A stretch of DNA of 64,000 bases from Palleronia sp. LCG004 (GCF_032931615.1 NZ_CP136759.1:1364001-1428000); one strand, 5' to 3'. Counted from the stretch's first letter, positions 43,040 through 51,932 are shown. The notes: generated by a model not told the origin, from the sequence alone. Program-made: numbers and translations.

Positions 43040-45022
43040 TCATTCGCTCGAGAAGCCTTTGCGGACGTTGCTGATCCAGCTCCCTAGGGCCTTCAGCGCG
43101 TCACCGCCTTTGGCGGCCAGGGTATCGACTTCGGCCTCGAAGGCTTCACCACGCTGGGTCTCGGGTTCAGGCAAGGGCGGCAGGATATGCGCATAGTACG
43201 TCCGATCCAGCAACCGGTGCAGCAACCTCTCGCCCAGGAACGGCTTGCCGCTATTCAGGGCGCGCGCCCCCCTGAGCAGATTGCGGATGTCATACTGGGT
43301 TGGGCTGATGTCGGGCGCCTGCTTGGGAATGTTCAGCAATTTGTAGACGCCGATCCGGGCGGTGCGGATAGAGGCCTCCATGGTGAATATTATGTCGTTG
43401 CGGGTTTCGACGAATTGCCCGATCAGGCCCAGATTCGTGCATCCTTCCGGCACGACCCGGGGCCGGTCGCCGGCGGCGCGTTTCATGAATTGCGCCGTGA
43501 TATAGGGCATCAGCGCGGTACGCACCTTGGTGTTGGCGACCACATCATCGATCTGGTCTGCAATCCCCAGATGATAGCAGAGTTCGCTGAGAATCTCGCG
43601 TCCTGTGCACTCCGGTAAGGTCTTGCCGACATGATTGCCCGGCTGGTCCATCAAGAGGCCATAGACCCACAAGACAAGCGTGTCTTCAGGTTGATCGGGA
43701 AAATGGGGCTGACGGTTGCACGTCACGTTCAACAGCCAGTTTGAGTCTGTGAAGGTAATGATGCCGCCTGTCACTGTGCGTCCCGAATACGGGTCATTGA
43801 CCGAAAGCGTCTTGAGCTTGTCGACAAGCGGAGAGGGTTTGCAGGTCAGGGTGGCGGACTCCCAGATCGACTGGTCGGTGTCGCCATAGAATTTCTCGGG
43901 ATGGCCGAACACATCTGACTTTTCCGCCAGGTTCCGCCAGAGCGTCCAACCGCTGTCCTGGCCGGGCTCGTGTCGTCCGACCGTCAGTTGGGGCACAGTA
44001 TCCAGATCGCCATAGGCCGTGTTCTCCGTCATCGAGCCTGTCAGCGCAAAGACAAGATCGGTGTCCCCAACCTCCAGTCGTTGCGGCTGACCTGCGACAG
44101 TGCAGACAATGCCTGTCACGGTCTTCTGGGCGCCGGTCTCGCTTAGCTCCAGATCCTGCACGCGCGTGCCGAACTGAAAGCGCACGCCTTTTTGGCGCAG
44201 CATGTCCGCCAGCGGTTTGATGAAGGTATCATATTGATTGTACTTGGGAAAAACGAGGGCTGACAAATCCCCGAAACCGTCAACGGAATCCAGGAAGCGG
44301 TGCATGTACAGCTTGGTTTCCAGAAGGCTGTGACTGTTCTTGAACGCGAACATGGAGCGGAACAGCGCCCAGAAATTGCTGCTCAGAAAACCTTCGGAGA
44401 AGTATTCCTCAATGGCTATATCATCGAGGTCTTCTTTTCTCTTAAGCATCAGACGGATCATTTCCCATTGCTGGGAGTGGGTCAGCCCCATATCAGTGAA
44501 ATCAACGATTTCACCCTGATTGCGCATCAGACGCGCCTTGGAATAATTGGGGTCGTTGTCATTCAGCAGGCGGTATTCATCCAATACCGAATAGCCTTCA
44601 GGAAGCTCTACGGCTGGGACATCCTGGAACATGTCCCACAGCGTGTCATAGTTCCAGTTCATCTCCCTGCCGCCCCGAATAAGGTAGCCGTCTTCGGGGT
44701 TGCCGGCACCGTCCATTGAGCCGCCTTCGATATCCATCTCTTCAAGAACGGTGATATGGGCGGGCGGCATATGGCCGTCCCGGACTAGGTAAAATGCTGC
44801 GGCGAGCCCGCCAATTCCGCCACCGATTATCCAGGCTCTCCGGTCTTCCACGCCGGGCGTGGGGAGCGGGCGGTGCCGGGCATAGGGGCCAATGAAGTCG
44901 GGGGGCGGCAAGGTGTTTTTGGCCTGATGGCTCCAGTAGCCGGCTGTAGCGTCAGGTTCGTGCTCGAAACCATCCGGAGCGATGGAAGGGCCGTAAGGGC
45001 CGGAGTGTGCGCCATGGGGCAT
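43040..45022 (-). CDS. ohyA: Oleate hydratase (fatty-acid double-bond hydratase)
   Basis: 660 residues. FAD-dependent hydratase of the MCRA/OhyA family: nucleotide-binding RAWIIGGGIGGLAAAFYLV (residues about 62-80), VLEEMDIEGGSMDGAGNPED, GGREMNWNYDTLWDMFQDVP and FAFKNSHSLLETKLYMHRFL are all diagnostic. It adds water to the cis-9 bond of unsaturated fatty acids to give 10-hydroxy acids, which detoxifies them and affects membranes. The gene is followed by a TetR regulator, which is probably fatty-acid responsive. A 6-bp inverted repeat lies upstream at 45046. Confidence 0.95.
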   Translation of the reverse strand: MPHGAHSGPYGPSIAPDGFEHEPDATAGYWSHQAKNTLPPPDFIGPYARHRPLPTPGVEDRRAWIIGGGIGGLAAAFYLVRDGHMPPAHITVLEEMDIEGGSMDGAGNPEDGYLIRGGREMNWNYDTLWDMFQDVPAVELPEGYSVLDEYRLLNDNDPNYSKARLMRNQGEIVDFTDMGLTHSQQWEMIRLMLKRKEDLDDIAIEEYFSEGFLSSNFWALFRSMFAFKNSHSLLETKLYMHRFLDSVDGFGDLSALVFPKYNQYDTFIKPLADMLRQKGVRFQFGTRVQDLELSETGAQKTVTGIVCTVAGQPQRLEVGDTDLVFALTGSMTENTAYGDLDTVPQLTVGRHEPGQDSGWTLWRNLAEKSDVFGHPEKFYGDTDQSIWESATLTCKPSPLVDKLKTLSVNDPYSGRTVTGGIITFTDSNWLLNVTCNRQPHFPDQPEDTLVLWVYGLLMDQPGNHVGKTLPECTGREILSELCYHLGIADQIDDVVANTKVRTALMPYITAQFMKRAAGDRPRVVPEGCTNLGLIGQFVETRNDIIFTMEASIRTARIGVYKLLNIPKQAPDISPTQYDIRNLLRGARALNSGKPFLGERLLHRLLDRTYYAHILPPLPEPETQRGEAFEAEVDTLAAKGGDALKALGSWISNVRKGFSSE

Positions 45023-45045
45023 GTGAGGCTCCGCTATCTGTATCT

Positions 45046-45067
45046 GGCCGTGTCAAACGTGACGGCC
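45046..45067. promoter_or_regulatory. Possible operator upstream of oleate hydratase
   Basis: GGCCGT (45046-45051) and ACGGCC (45062-45067) form inverted 6-bp arms around TGTCAAACGT-type sequence, 24 bases upstream of the minus-strand start. A TetR operator is plausible but unproven. Confidence 0.3.
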
Positions 45068-45143
45068 TTGAGGAAAATAGGTAGTGTCCGATATTTGAGT
45101 ATTAATTGACATGTGCAATGGTTGGATTTGGGTGACGGGTCGA

Positions 45144-45239
45144 TCAGATGCACTCGACGTTGGCTACGAGATGGTGCGGGCGCTTGAGCTCCTTGTCCAA
45201 ACGGCCCGCGCTGCCGTCGGCGGCGATGCTGATGCTCAT
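45144..45239 (-). CDS. Very small open frame upstream of oleate hydratase
   Basis: 31 codons (MSISIAADGSAGRLDKELKR, then PHHLVANVECI) with a good ribosome site (AAGAGAGG). It may be a small peptide, a leader, or the truncated start of a lost gene. I do not recognise it. Confidence 0.3.
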   Translation of the reverse strand: MSISIAADGSAGRLDKELKRPHHLVANVECI

Positions 45240-45369
45240 GGGACAAACCTCTCTTAAGCGGTGATGGCTGGCTGTGATGTCGGGGTTGGAGACTGATGCG
45301 ATGCTGGCGGCAGCCGCCAAGACGCGCAGCGGGAGCCTCGTCGCGAATGCCGGACGATGCTTGCGGCCA

Positions 45370-45783
45370 TTATCGCGATGGCTGCGGATTGCACTCTATC
45401 CCGCCCTTCCCTCCATCGAAGATTTCGGCGATTTCGCCCGCGTCGAGCGGGCCTGCAGTCTCGAGAGCGTCTGCAAGCTGCAGAAGTCGGTTGCGAGGCG
45501 CCTCAACGAAGCATTGCGCCATCTGCGTGGCCGCCTGGAGCCGTGCATCACTAAGGTCGAGGAAATCGCCGTCCCGCAGCGGCGGATGCCCCGCGGGATC
45601 GACGTTGCGGTGGACCAGCGGATGGTCGGCACCCAGGCCGAGATTGGTTTCCATGGAAAGCGCGATGCGGGTGGCTTGGGCAAGGTCCCTGCAGGCCGGC
45701 TCGCCGCTTGCCGCGATAGTGGGATCGAAGACCGCCGCCTCCGCCGCATGGCCGCTGGGGCAGACGGCGATACGCTTCATTAG
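45370..45783 (-). pseudogene. C-terminal fragment of an FtsH-like M41 peptidase
   Basis: The translation resembles the end of AAA+/M41 proteases found in Rhodobacteraceae: RIAVCPSGHAAEAAVFDPTI (the 'LLAGRAAEE' region), DLAQATRIALSMETNLGLGA and NRLLQLADALETAGPLDAGE. The ATPase module and the HExxH zinc site are absent, and no upstream part is found on either strand nearby. It is therefore a truncated remnant, although the frame remains open. Confidence 0.55.
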
Positions 45784-45870
45784 CCAAGCCTCGGTCTGCA
45801 CCTCAAGCGGCTCCTCGGTCAGGGGCATTCGCACCCGCAGCGAACAGTTGGTTCCCGGCCTCAGCATCAA

Positions 45871-46343
45871 TCAACCGAGATCCGGCGGAGCAAGTCAGGC
45901 TGAATATCCGCTCAGATCGTAAGAACGCGCGGTGCTCGCACCCGCGGCTAAGGTCGGCTCCCCGCCCTCCTCCCAAATATTACAATATTTGTAGGGTAAT
46001 TTTTGCGGGTGCGGCGAACGGCAGGAAGGTCCCGCATAGTGTGAGTTCGACCCGGCATCGATCTCACGGTCGCGGCGAATGTCCTGTGTGGAGAAGCCAC
46101 GTTGCCGCGAGGCACTTCTCGATGAACGGCGGCTAAGGGCCGGTCGCGACGAGGAGTGCCTCGCTGCACTTGCAAATACGATCTGCCGCGCAGTGGTCAG
46201 TGTGGGCTCATTCCGGTCATTTGCCGCACGCTGCTTGAACGACCGTTCTCGGCTTTAGCGCAGAATTTCATACTCTTCCGCCAACGGCCCGATGCAGTGA
46301 CCTCCCCATCTTTCCGGTCCGCCGCCATTGTGGGCCGAAGCGC
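45871..46343. other. Intergenic region with repeat fragments
   Basis: About 470 bases. Contains fragments of the dispersed repeat (GCTAAGGTCGGCTCCCCGCC near 45948, GGCTAAGGGCCGGTCGCGAC near 46130) and an AT-rich patch (ATATTACAATATTTGTAGGG near 45976). No gene is recognised. Confidence 0.4.
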
Positions 46344-47261
46344 CTATTTATGGCCTTTATCCTTGAGCGTCCTCGAGGTTTTAAAACCGAGAAGGTTCAA
46401 CAATGACAGGGTCGGCTCGGTAAGAGCGAGGATGATCGCCAGCGCCACGAGCACTGGGTTCGACAGCAGCATATCGATCAGGTCCGGCTTCAGCACGACC
46501 GCACGCGCGGTGCCGTACTGGGCGATGCTCAAAGCAATATCACCCGGCTCCGACACGAGCGCGATCTCCAGGATGCCGTCGTTGCGTGACGGGGTAATGT
46601 AGCCGTAGACCAGCGCTGGGGTCTTTCCGTTCATCAACGTAGCGCGTGTGCCGTGCGTCAGTCGGCCCGATTTCACGATATCCGTCGTGTCACGGAAAGG
46701 CATGGCGGCAAGGCTCGATTGCCGCGCCTCCCAATTTCCGGACAGAAGCAAGGTGTTGACGTTGGGATTGGCCGCCCCCCCCACGATCGCTGTGCCCGCG
46801 AAGACCAAAGGTCCGCGTCGGACCCATTCTTCCACGGGAACCACAAAAACGGTATCGGCGGGAAAGCTTTCCGATCCACCGCCGAGAACTCGTATCACAA
46901 GCCCGCGGGCGGTCCCGCCTTCGAGCACCAGGCGGGTGCCTGCGGGCCATTCCACGGTCAGTTCGTCACGCGTCGTGATCTCGTAGAGGGTGTCCGGGCA
47001 AGACCCTTCGCCGGTCGCCCGCGCCCGCAAATCGGGCACCTTACGTAAACGGCAAACGGTGACGTCACGCAGCTGCCATGCACTGGACGAAACCGCCTCG
47101 CCATCGGCTTTTCCGGCGAACGTTATCTCGATCCCACCGCTCGTGGCATCGAGTACGAAGGTTCGCTGACCCGACCAGAGGGCGGCGATCATTACCGCGA
47201 TCAACAAGGATATCGCGAGGATGATCGGGGGTATTCGCGCGAGCGCTTCCCTAGGACTCAT
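46344..47261 (-). CDS. Bitopic membrane protein of unknown function (secreted-protein cluster)
   Basis: 305 residues from ATG 47261. One N-terminal transmembrane helix (IPPIILAISLLIAVMIAALW), a periplasmic region of about 230 residues rich in beta-type sequence with a Cys pair (VTVCRL and GSCPDT), and a C-terminal helix (LLSNPVLVALAIILALTEPT) followed by a basic tail. I recognise no family. The start overlaps the end of the upstream exported-protein gene by 11 bases, so they are co-transcribed and probably interact in the periplasm. Confidence 0.75.
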   Translation of the reverse strand: MSPREALARIPPIILAISLLIAVMIAALWSGQRTFVLDATSGGIEITFAGKADGEAVSSSAWQLRDVTVCRLRKVPDLRARATGEGSCPDTLYEITTRDELTVEWPAGTRLVLEGGTARGLVIRVLGGGSESFPADTVFVVPVEEWVRRGPLVFAGTAIVGGAANPNVNTLLLSGNWEARQSSLAAMPFRDTTDIVKSGRLTHGTRATLMNGKTPALVYGYITPSRNDGILEIALVSEPGDIALSIAQYGTARAVVLKPDLIDMLLSNPVLVALAIILALTEPTLSLLNLLGFKTSRTLKDKGHK

Positions 47262-47940
47262 CAAACCAGATGGTGAGCTCGGTCGGGGGCATCGGCTTCT
47301 GCCCCACAACGCGTATGATCTCCACAGTAACCGGACCCGACGGAATTTCTCCAATCCGGCATTCCGTATCGAATGCCAGGGGCTGCAGGTCGTCGAGCGG
47401 CGTGCAGCGTATCGGCGTTGCCGCATCGCCTACATAGAGGAACACCATCTCGGCCTGGAACGAGTTAAGGAGGATATCAATCTCTTCCCCCCCTTTCGCA
47501 TTCCAGTTCGTAATGGCCAGCTCCTCCCTGGCTTCCAGATCGCAGCTCCCCCGGTTGATCCGAACGCCGAGTTGATCCTGGGAGAGAGCCGCCAGCAATT
47601 CGGGATATTGGCTCTCGTAGGCGACCGACATGGTGCCACCCGCCCATGGGTCGGCAACGAGGTATTCACCCTCAGCGACATAGCGGCCGTCGATGCTTGT
47701 CGCACGCAGGCAGACATGCGCGCCGGCCCATTCGGCCGGGATGTGCGCGCTGACCACGAGTTCGTCCGATGGCGCCTCGCGCATCTGGATGCCCGCCACG
47801 ATGGCACCGGAAATCTCGGCCGCGCGCAGAACCGTTTCGTTGAAGCGCTCGGGTAAGGGTGTAAGCTCCTGACCAAGCGTCGGAGAGGTGCCGGCGACCA
47901 GAAGGGACAGAACCGCGATGATTTGGCTATTGAAACGCAT
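47251..47940 (-). CDS. Exported protein of unknown function (secreted-protein cluster)
   Basis: 229 residues from ATG 47940, the start of a Sec signal peptide (MRFNSQIIAVLSLLVAGTSP, cleavage near LGQ). The mature part has four cysteines that could form two disulfides (HVCLRAT, RGSCDLE, IRCTPL, TECRIG) and looks beta-rich. No family is recognised. It is divergent from the protease-like gene; the two 5' coding ends overlap by about 23 bases. It overlaps the next gene on its own strand. Confidence 0.75.
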   Translation of the reverse strand: MRFNSQIIAVLSLLVAGTSPTLGQELTPLPERFNETVLRAAEISGAIVAGIQMREAPSDELVVSAHIPAEWAGAHVCLRATSIDGRYVAEGEYLVADPWAGGTMSVAYESQYPELLAALSQDQLGVRINRGSCDLEAREELAITNWNAKGGEEIDILLNSFQAEMVFLYVGDAATPIRCTPLDDLQPLAFDTECRIGEIPSGPVTVEIIRVVGQKPMPPTELTIWFDES

Positions 47941-48985
47941 GATCGCGATCTTAACCGCTTTTCTTGGTCTGACCAGCTTTTCGCTTGCCCAGACAGTCGC
48001 GGTCGAGAACGGGCTCGGGGAGCGCGGCTTCGGCTGGATGTTCTCGCGCGCAGGCACCTGCTATGCTGTCCTGCCGCGCCATGTGGCGGGTGCCTTTCCC
48101 CGCATTTCGGTAACCAGCGCTGCTCCCGTGGTTACCGGAACCGGAACGACGATCGCCCCCTTCTGGGACGGGATCGACCTCGCCCTCGCCGTTCTGCGAG
48201 GTGCGATCGAGGAGCGGTGCACTGCCGAGCTCGACGACCTCGACCCGGACCGTACCAATGCGGCCGCGACCCGCGTTCAGCTCCTGCGCCTCGGAGGGAC
48301 CGGCGAAGAGGAGCGCCTGCCTCTCCGGATCGAGGACCGCGGGTATCTGACGTTCACCGGTCTGGTGGAGGAAGCGGGCGACTCCATTGCGCAAGGGACC
48401 TCCGGGGCCTTCGCCTTTGCCGCGGGACAGCCCGTCGGCATGGCAATTACCTCCGACGATCCCACCCGCGCGCAATTCATGCGCAGCGAGGAAATCCGCA
48501 TGAACGTCTCCCGCTATCTCGGGGAACAGGCCACCGCGTTCGCCCGTGCCACCGCCCCGTCCGCCGATGCCGATCGGCCTGGCCTCTCCATGCGACTCGT
48601 CTCCAGTAGCGTGCCTCCCGACAATCCCCGCCACGCGCCCGAGAACATGATCGGAGACGGCACTTTCGTCTTCGCACCCGCACGCGACATGATGTTCGAA
48701 TTCGCGCTCGATGCAGGCGCGCTGGTCCGGGTTGGACGCCTGCGGGTAACCTCGCCCGTGGGCGAGGGGTACAGTCTGCCAAAATCGGTGCTGTTGAGAT
48801 ATGCTGTCGATTCCGAGGGGACCCGCTTTCGCGACTGGAAGCGGCTCGAAATGGGGCTGGACGGCGTCCTAGATACCGGACCCGCATCCACCACCATACC
48901 GATGACCCGCCTCCGCATGCATGTCTTCGATGCGTGGTCCCCCGGCCTGATCGCGATCTCATCAGTCACGGCCGAGGGCGGCTAG
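47918..48985 (+). CDS. Exported trypsin-fold serine protease-like protein
   Basis: 355 residues from ATG 47918, which gives a complete signal peptide (MIWLLKRMIAILTAFLGLTS, cleavage near LAQ) and has an AGAAGGGA site upstream; ATG 47939 is the alternative. The first 170 residues read as a chymotrypsin-fold domain with a full triad: H55 (LPRHVAG), D87 (DGIDLALAV) and S162 (GTSGAFAF). The C-terminal half (residues 215-355) looks like a beta-sandwich (FEFALDAGALVRVGRLRV, TRLRMHVFDAW), perhaps a carbohydrate- or protein-binding module. It may process the neighbouring exported proteins. Family not otherwise recognised. Confidence 0.72.
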   Translation: MIWLLKRMIAILTAFLGLTSFSLAQTVAVENGLGERGFGWMFSRAGTCYAVLPRHVAGAFPRISVTSAAPVVTGTGTTIAPFWDGIDLALAVLRGAIEERCTAELDDLDPDRTNAAATRVQLLRLGGTGEEERLPLRIEDRGYLTFTGLVEEAGDSIAQGTSGAFAFAAGQPVGMAITSDDPTRAQFMRSEEIRMNVSRYLGEQATAFARATAPSADADRPGLSMRLVSSSVPPDNPRHAPENMIGDGTFVFAPARDMMFEFALDAGALVRVGRLRVTSPVGEGYSLPKSVLLRYAVDSEGTRFRDWKRLEMGLDGVLDTGPASTTIPMTRLRMHVFDAWSPGLIAISSVTAEGG

Positions 48986-48988
48986 GCG

Positions 48989-49612
48989 TCACTCGAAGAG
49001 CCGGATGGACGCCGTGACGGGTTCACTTACTCCGTCAAGATTCAACGGTCCTTCGAGACGACCATCCGTCGTGATCTGCATCTTGCCGCGTGCAAAATCA
49101 GATCCGGTGCCTCTCCTAAATTCCACAAAGATCCCGTCGCTATTGAGCGTGATGAAGCAAGAACTCGGTGCCTTGCTTTGCGCATAGCACAGCTCATCCT
49201 CGAGATAGCCGGTCATATCGAACCGGTAATAATGAAAGCCCTCGGGTGTTGCGGTTCCACCCAAAGTATTGGTCCAGCCTCGCAGGTCTGCATCAGAAGC
49301 GTCCAGCATCATCGTCAGGACGGGCTCGGATTCCAGTAGGCCAGCGAGCGCCGCTTTCTGCACCACCACGTCCTCCGCCATCAGCCCGTATTCCGTGGCG
49401 ATTCGCACAAGGTCACGGTCGCCGGATTCCAGCATGATCTGCATCGCCGCCACACGTCTGCTCGGGTCGGGATCCTGGAGCAATTCCTCGTAGGGGTTGA
49501 GGTTTTTCATCCGCTCGTCGATCTGGCGCGCGATATCCTCCGCACTCATCGTCTGCGCCGACACACTTGACGGCATGATGCAGAACGACGCGGCTATCAG
49601 GGTTCTCAGCAT
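48989..49612 (-). CDS. Exported protein of unknown function (secreted-protein cluster)
   Basis: 207 residues from ATG 49612, with AAAGGAAAG upstream; an upstream in-frame extension lacks a signal sequence. Signal peptide MLRTLIAASFCIMPSSVSAQ. The mature N-terminal half is alpha-helical and HEAT-like (PYEELLQDPDPSRRVAAMQI, VVVQKAALAGLLES), and the C-terminal half beta-rich with a Cys pair (ELCYAQSKAPSSCF). Convergent with the protease-like gene, three bases apart. The mix of helical-repeat and beta halves is unfamiliar. Confidence 0.72.
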   Translation of the reverse strand: MLRTLIAASFCIMPSSVSAQTMSAEDIARQIDERMKNLNPYEELLQDPDPSRRVAAMQIMLESGDRDLVRIATEYGLMAEDVVVQKAALAGLLESEPVLTMMLDASDADLRGWTNTLGGTATPEGFHYYRFDMTGYLEDELCYAQSKAPSSCFITLNSDGIFVEFRRGTGSDFARGKMQITTDGRLEGPLNLDGVSEPVTASIRLFE

Positions 49613-49873
49613 CTTATAATCTTTCCTTTGCAAATAGGATCGGCCTTGAAAGCGAACAGTCAGGTAAGCGGCACCAGCTTGCCGCGGTCTTGCTGGCATG
49701 ACTACCCCCGACTGCATTGGGATGTGTTACGGGAACTCCAACGATGGTCTGCAAGACGAAGTATTCCGAAGGCCTAGGGTCGCTTTCTGCTGGGAAAGGG
49801 CCCGTCTCCGAACGCGTCCGACACGGTTTTACGGCCGTAAGCCCCGGGCGCGATCCCGGCCGGTTGCATATCC
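49613..49873. other. Intergenic region
   Basis: 260 bases between a minus-strand exported-protein gene and the broken recombinase. No gene or strong repeat is recognised; it presumably carries the promoter for the gene at 49612. Confidence 0.4.
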
Positions 49874-50451
49874 CTATCCCCACATTCTAGCCGCGATATC
49901 CTGCTCTTCCTTGCCCACGGCATCTGCGTAGATCGCCGTGGCGCTGAGCTGTGGATGCCCCATCCACTTCTGCAGCATGTGGAGTGGAATTCCGTTCACC
50001 GTGGCATTGATGCCGAACCTCTGCCGCAGGCCCTTTGGGCTCCTGTGAGGCGCGTCTGGGATCCCGGCCTCGACCATGACCGGCTTGACGATCTGCCAGA
50101 GCCGCACCTGGCCGATCGGCCAGATCGGCAGCGCCGCCCGCTTGCGGGAGCGCTGCGCCTTGCAAAGCCGGTGGGCGGTGTTCATCGTATCGACATAATC
50201 CGGCGGGACCGGCACGGCGCGCCTGCCGCATCCCGCCGCTTCTTCAAGCTGCGGATCGTGATCGTACCTCCCGAGAGATCGACGCGGGCCGGCGTGATCT
50301 CAAGAAGCTCCGAGGCCCGGCACCCGGTCCAATGCAGCGTCTCGCAGAGCGTCCGGTCCCGGGCACCCTGGCGGCGGGCCGCGGCAAGGAAGGCGGCCCG
50401 CTCCCCGGCGTTCAGGTAGAGCCGGTTCCCGGCGGTATCGTGGAGGCGCAT
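49874..50451 (-). pseudogene. Tyrosine recombinase, frameshifted
   Basis: Two overlapping frames spell one recombinase. 50451-50220 gives the N-terminal part of the catalytic domain (YLNAGERAAFLAAARRQGAR, HWTGCRASELLEITPARVDL with the first Arg, then TITIRSLKKRRD). From about 50218 the other frame continues AVPVPPDYVDTMNTAHRL, SPKGLRQRFGINATVNGIPL and KWMGHPQLSATAIYADAVG with the nucleophile Tyr. A small indel around 50218-50235 separates them. The SAM-like N-terminal domain is missing, as in other short integrases. Unless the frameshift is an error, it is inactive. Confidence 0.82.
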
Positions 50452-50573
50452 TTCGCTGATGTGAACAGAATGCGCGACAAATGTTCAAAGAGGAAGCATC
50501 GATCGGTCCCCTGCCCCGATCCGGCGGCCCTGCTTTTGCTGAGACATGGCGCGGAGCAGCGGACGCTGTGGTG

Positions 50574-50594
50574 AACACTATTATTAATAGTGTT
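50574..50594. promoter_or_regulatory. AT-rich perfect inverted repeat
   Basis: AACACTATT and AATAGTGTT arms of nine bases around ATT. It is the only AT-rich palindrome in a GC-rich neighbourhood and lies between the broken recombinase and the effector-like fragment, 18 bases from the latter's stop. It may be an operator, a terminator or a recombination site. Confidence 0.45.
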
Positions 50595-50611
50595 AAATTA
50601 GCTGAGTAGGT

Positions 50612-50956
50612 CTACGCGTCGGCGTCTCCGACAAGCTTCGCCTTGTGCTCCGCCGCATAAGACCGGAGGGACTTGCCTGTTAGCTGCCGGCCCTGAAGCT
50701 TGGACAGTTCCAGCGTGCCCGCGGTGTTCCGGCCAGTCTGCCAGCTTCTACGCGTCCAGTAGGTGCCTTCGGCGACCGTAAAGTCGTCAGTCGTCAGCAC
50801 CAGGTCGGCGGCGCCGAGGTGGGTCCCCTCGTCCGTGGAGGCGTGGTTCGGCGTGTGCTGGCGGTACACGTAGGAGAGGTGGAGCCGGCCGGTGTGCTGG
50901 TCATGACCAAACCGGAGGCGTGAGCGAACCCACGGCGAGCCGCCTCGACCTTAGCG
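50612..50956 (-). pseudogene. C-terminal fragment of a beta-rich protein, reminiscent of CBASS 2TM-beta effectors
   Basis: An open frame from about 50956 (bounded upstream by TAA) reads RLRFGHDQHTGRLHLSYVYR, then TPNHASTDEGTHLGAADLVL, GTYWTRRSWQTGRNTAGTLE and a basic tail ending at 50612. The spacing of the Y-x-Y, EGTH-x-GAA and G-x-YWT-x-R blocks recalls the beta-barrel of 2TM-beta (Cap15-like) cyclic-nucleotide effectors and similar domains. No transmembrane part or nucleotidyltransferase gene is present nearby, and the start is missing, so this looks like a remnant. The family call is tentative. Confidence 0.4.
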
Positions 50957-51057
50957 TAGGATTTCGCTCTCTCCTGCAAATGACCCCGAGATCGCCGTCT
51001 TTTAGCATATGGGCGAGTTAATGTGTGGGCATGAGCCCATTCTGTTGGTTGCTTGGG

Positions 51058-51825
51058 TTAGGTGACGCCTCGGCCGAGCGCCGCGTTAAGCCCTTGCGCG
51101 CTCGCCGCCAAGGCCTCCAAGAGTTCGTCCTTGCGCCGGCGATCGGTCGTCGCTGGGACCATGAAGCACAGCGTTGCGACGGGGGAGCCGTCTCGTTCGC
51201 GGATCGCCGCGGCGAGGCAGGTGGTGAAGGGATCCGACAGACCTGAAGTTTCCGTCACGCCTTGGCGGTGTGCCTCGCGGACCTGATCGAGGAAATTCTG
51301 TCGGTCAAGGACCTCTCCGGAGGGGAGGCGGAAGTCTTCCTCGGGGATCAATTCAAGGATCTTGTGATCGCTGAGACCTCCGAGAAGAAGCCGGCCCGAG
51401 GCAGTCCAGGGAATCGGAACGATGACACCGGCCTCAGAACTTATCCGGAAGAGACTGGCGCCAGGGTGCATGAAGGCGACCGTGTACTTGTTATTCACGA
51501 GGACGCAGAGTTGTGCCGTTTCTCCCGACTGACGGCTGAGGCGGATGACTTCGTCGCGGCCGAGTCGCGTCACCGGCTGCGACTCCAGGTAGGCGTCCGC
51601 GTAGAAGTAGACCTGCCGCCCGAAGAAGATGTCTCCATCGCCATTGGTCTCGAGAATCCCCGCCTCGGTAAGCCGTGAGATAAGGCTGTAGATCGACGAG
51701 CGAGGCGCGTTCAACGCTTTGGCCAGCGCCCCGATCGGCATCGGTCTGCGCACTTCGCGAAGATGTTCGAAAATCGAGATTGCCCTGTCGATTCCGCGCG
51801 CTCTGCCGTTTTCACCATCCGCCAC
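51058..51825 (-). CDS. IclR-family transcriptional regulator
   Basis: 255 residues. N-terminal winged helix (GIDRAISIFEHLREVRRPMP, IGALAKALNAPRSSIYSLIS) and the C-terminal IclR effector domain (SGETAQLCVLVNNKYTVAFM, VPIPWTASGRLLLGGLSDHK). Divergent from the RidA-led operon at 51950, with a TGTCC/GGACA inverted repeat in the gap that fits an IclR site. I infer that it controls the operon to its right in response to a pathway compound. Confidence 0.92.
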   Translation of the reverse strand: MADGENGRARGIDRAISIFEHLREVRRPMPIGALAKALNAPRSSIYSLISRLTEAGILETNGDGDIFFGRQVYFYADAYLESQPVTRLGRDEVIRLSRQSGETAQLCVLVNNKYTVAFMHPGASLFRISSEAGVIVPIPWTASGRLLLGGLSDHKILELIPEEDFRLPSGEVLDRQNFLDQVREAHRQGVTETSGLSDPFTTCLAAAIRERDGSPVATLCFMVPATTDRRRKDELLEALAASAQGLNAALGRGVT

Positions 51826-51914
51826 GTTCGCTGCTCCTCAATCGCTTTCGGCAACATCTTCACAGAGGCCTTGCACGGACACCATTGGCTGGCTAGCCTC
51901 ATCTGTAGACAAGC

Positions 51915-51932
51915 TGTCCATTATACGGGACA
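51915..51932. promoter_or_regulatory. Probable IclR operator
   Basis: TGTCCATTATACGGGACA has 5-bp inverted arms (TGTCC/GGACA) around an AT-rich centre. It lies 18 bases before the RidA start and about 90 before the iclR start, where binding would control the divergent operon. Confidence 0.6.
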
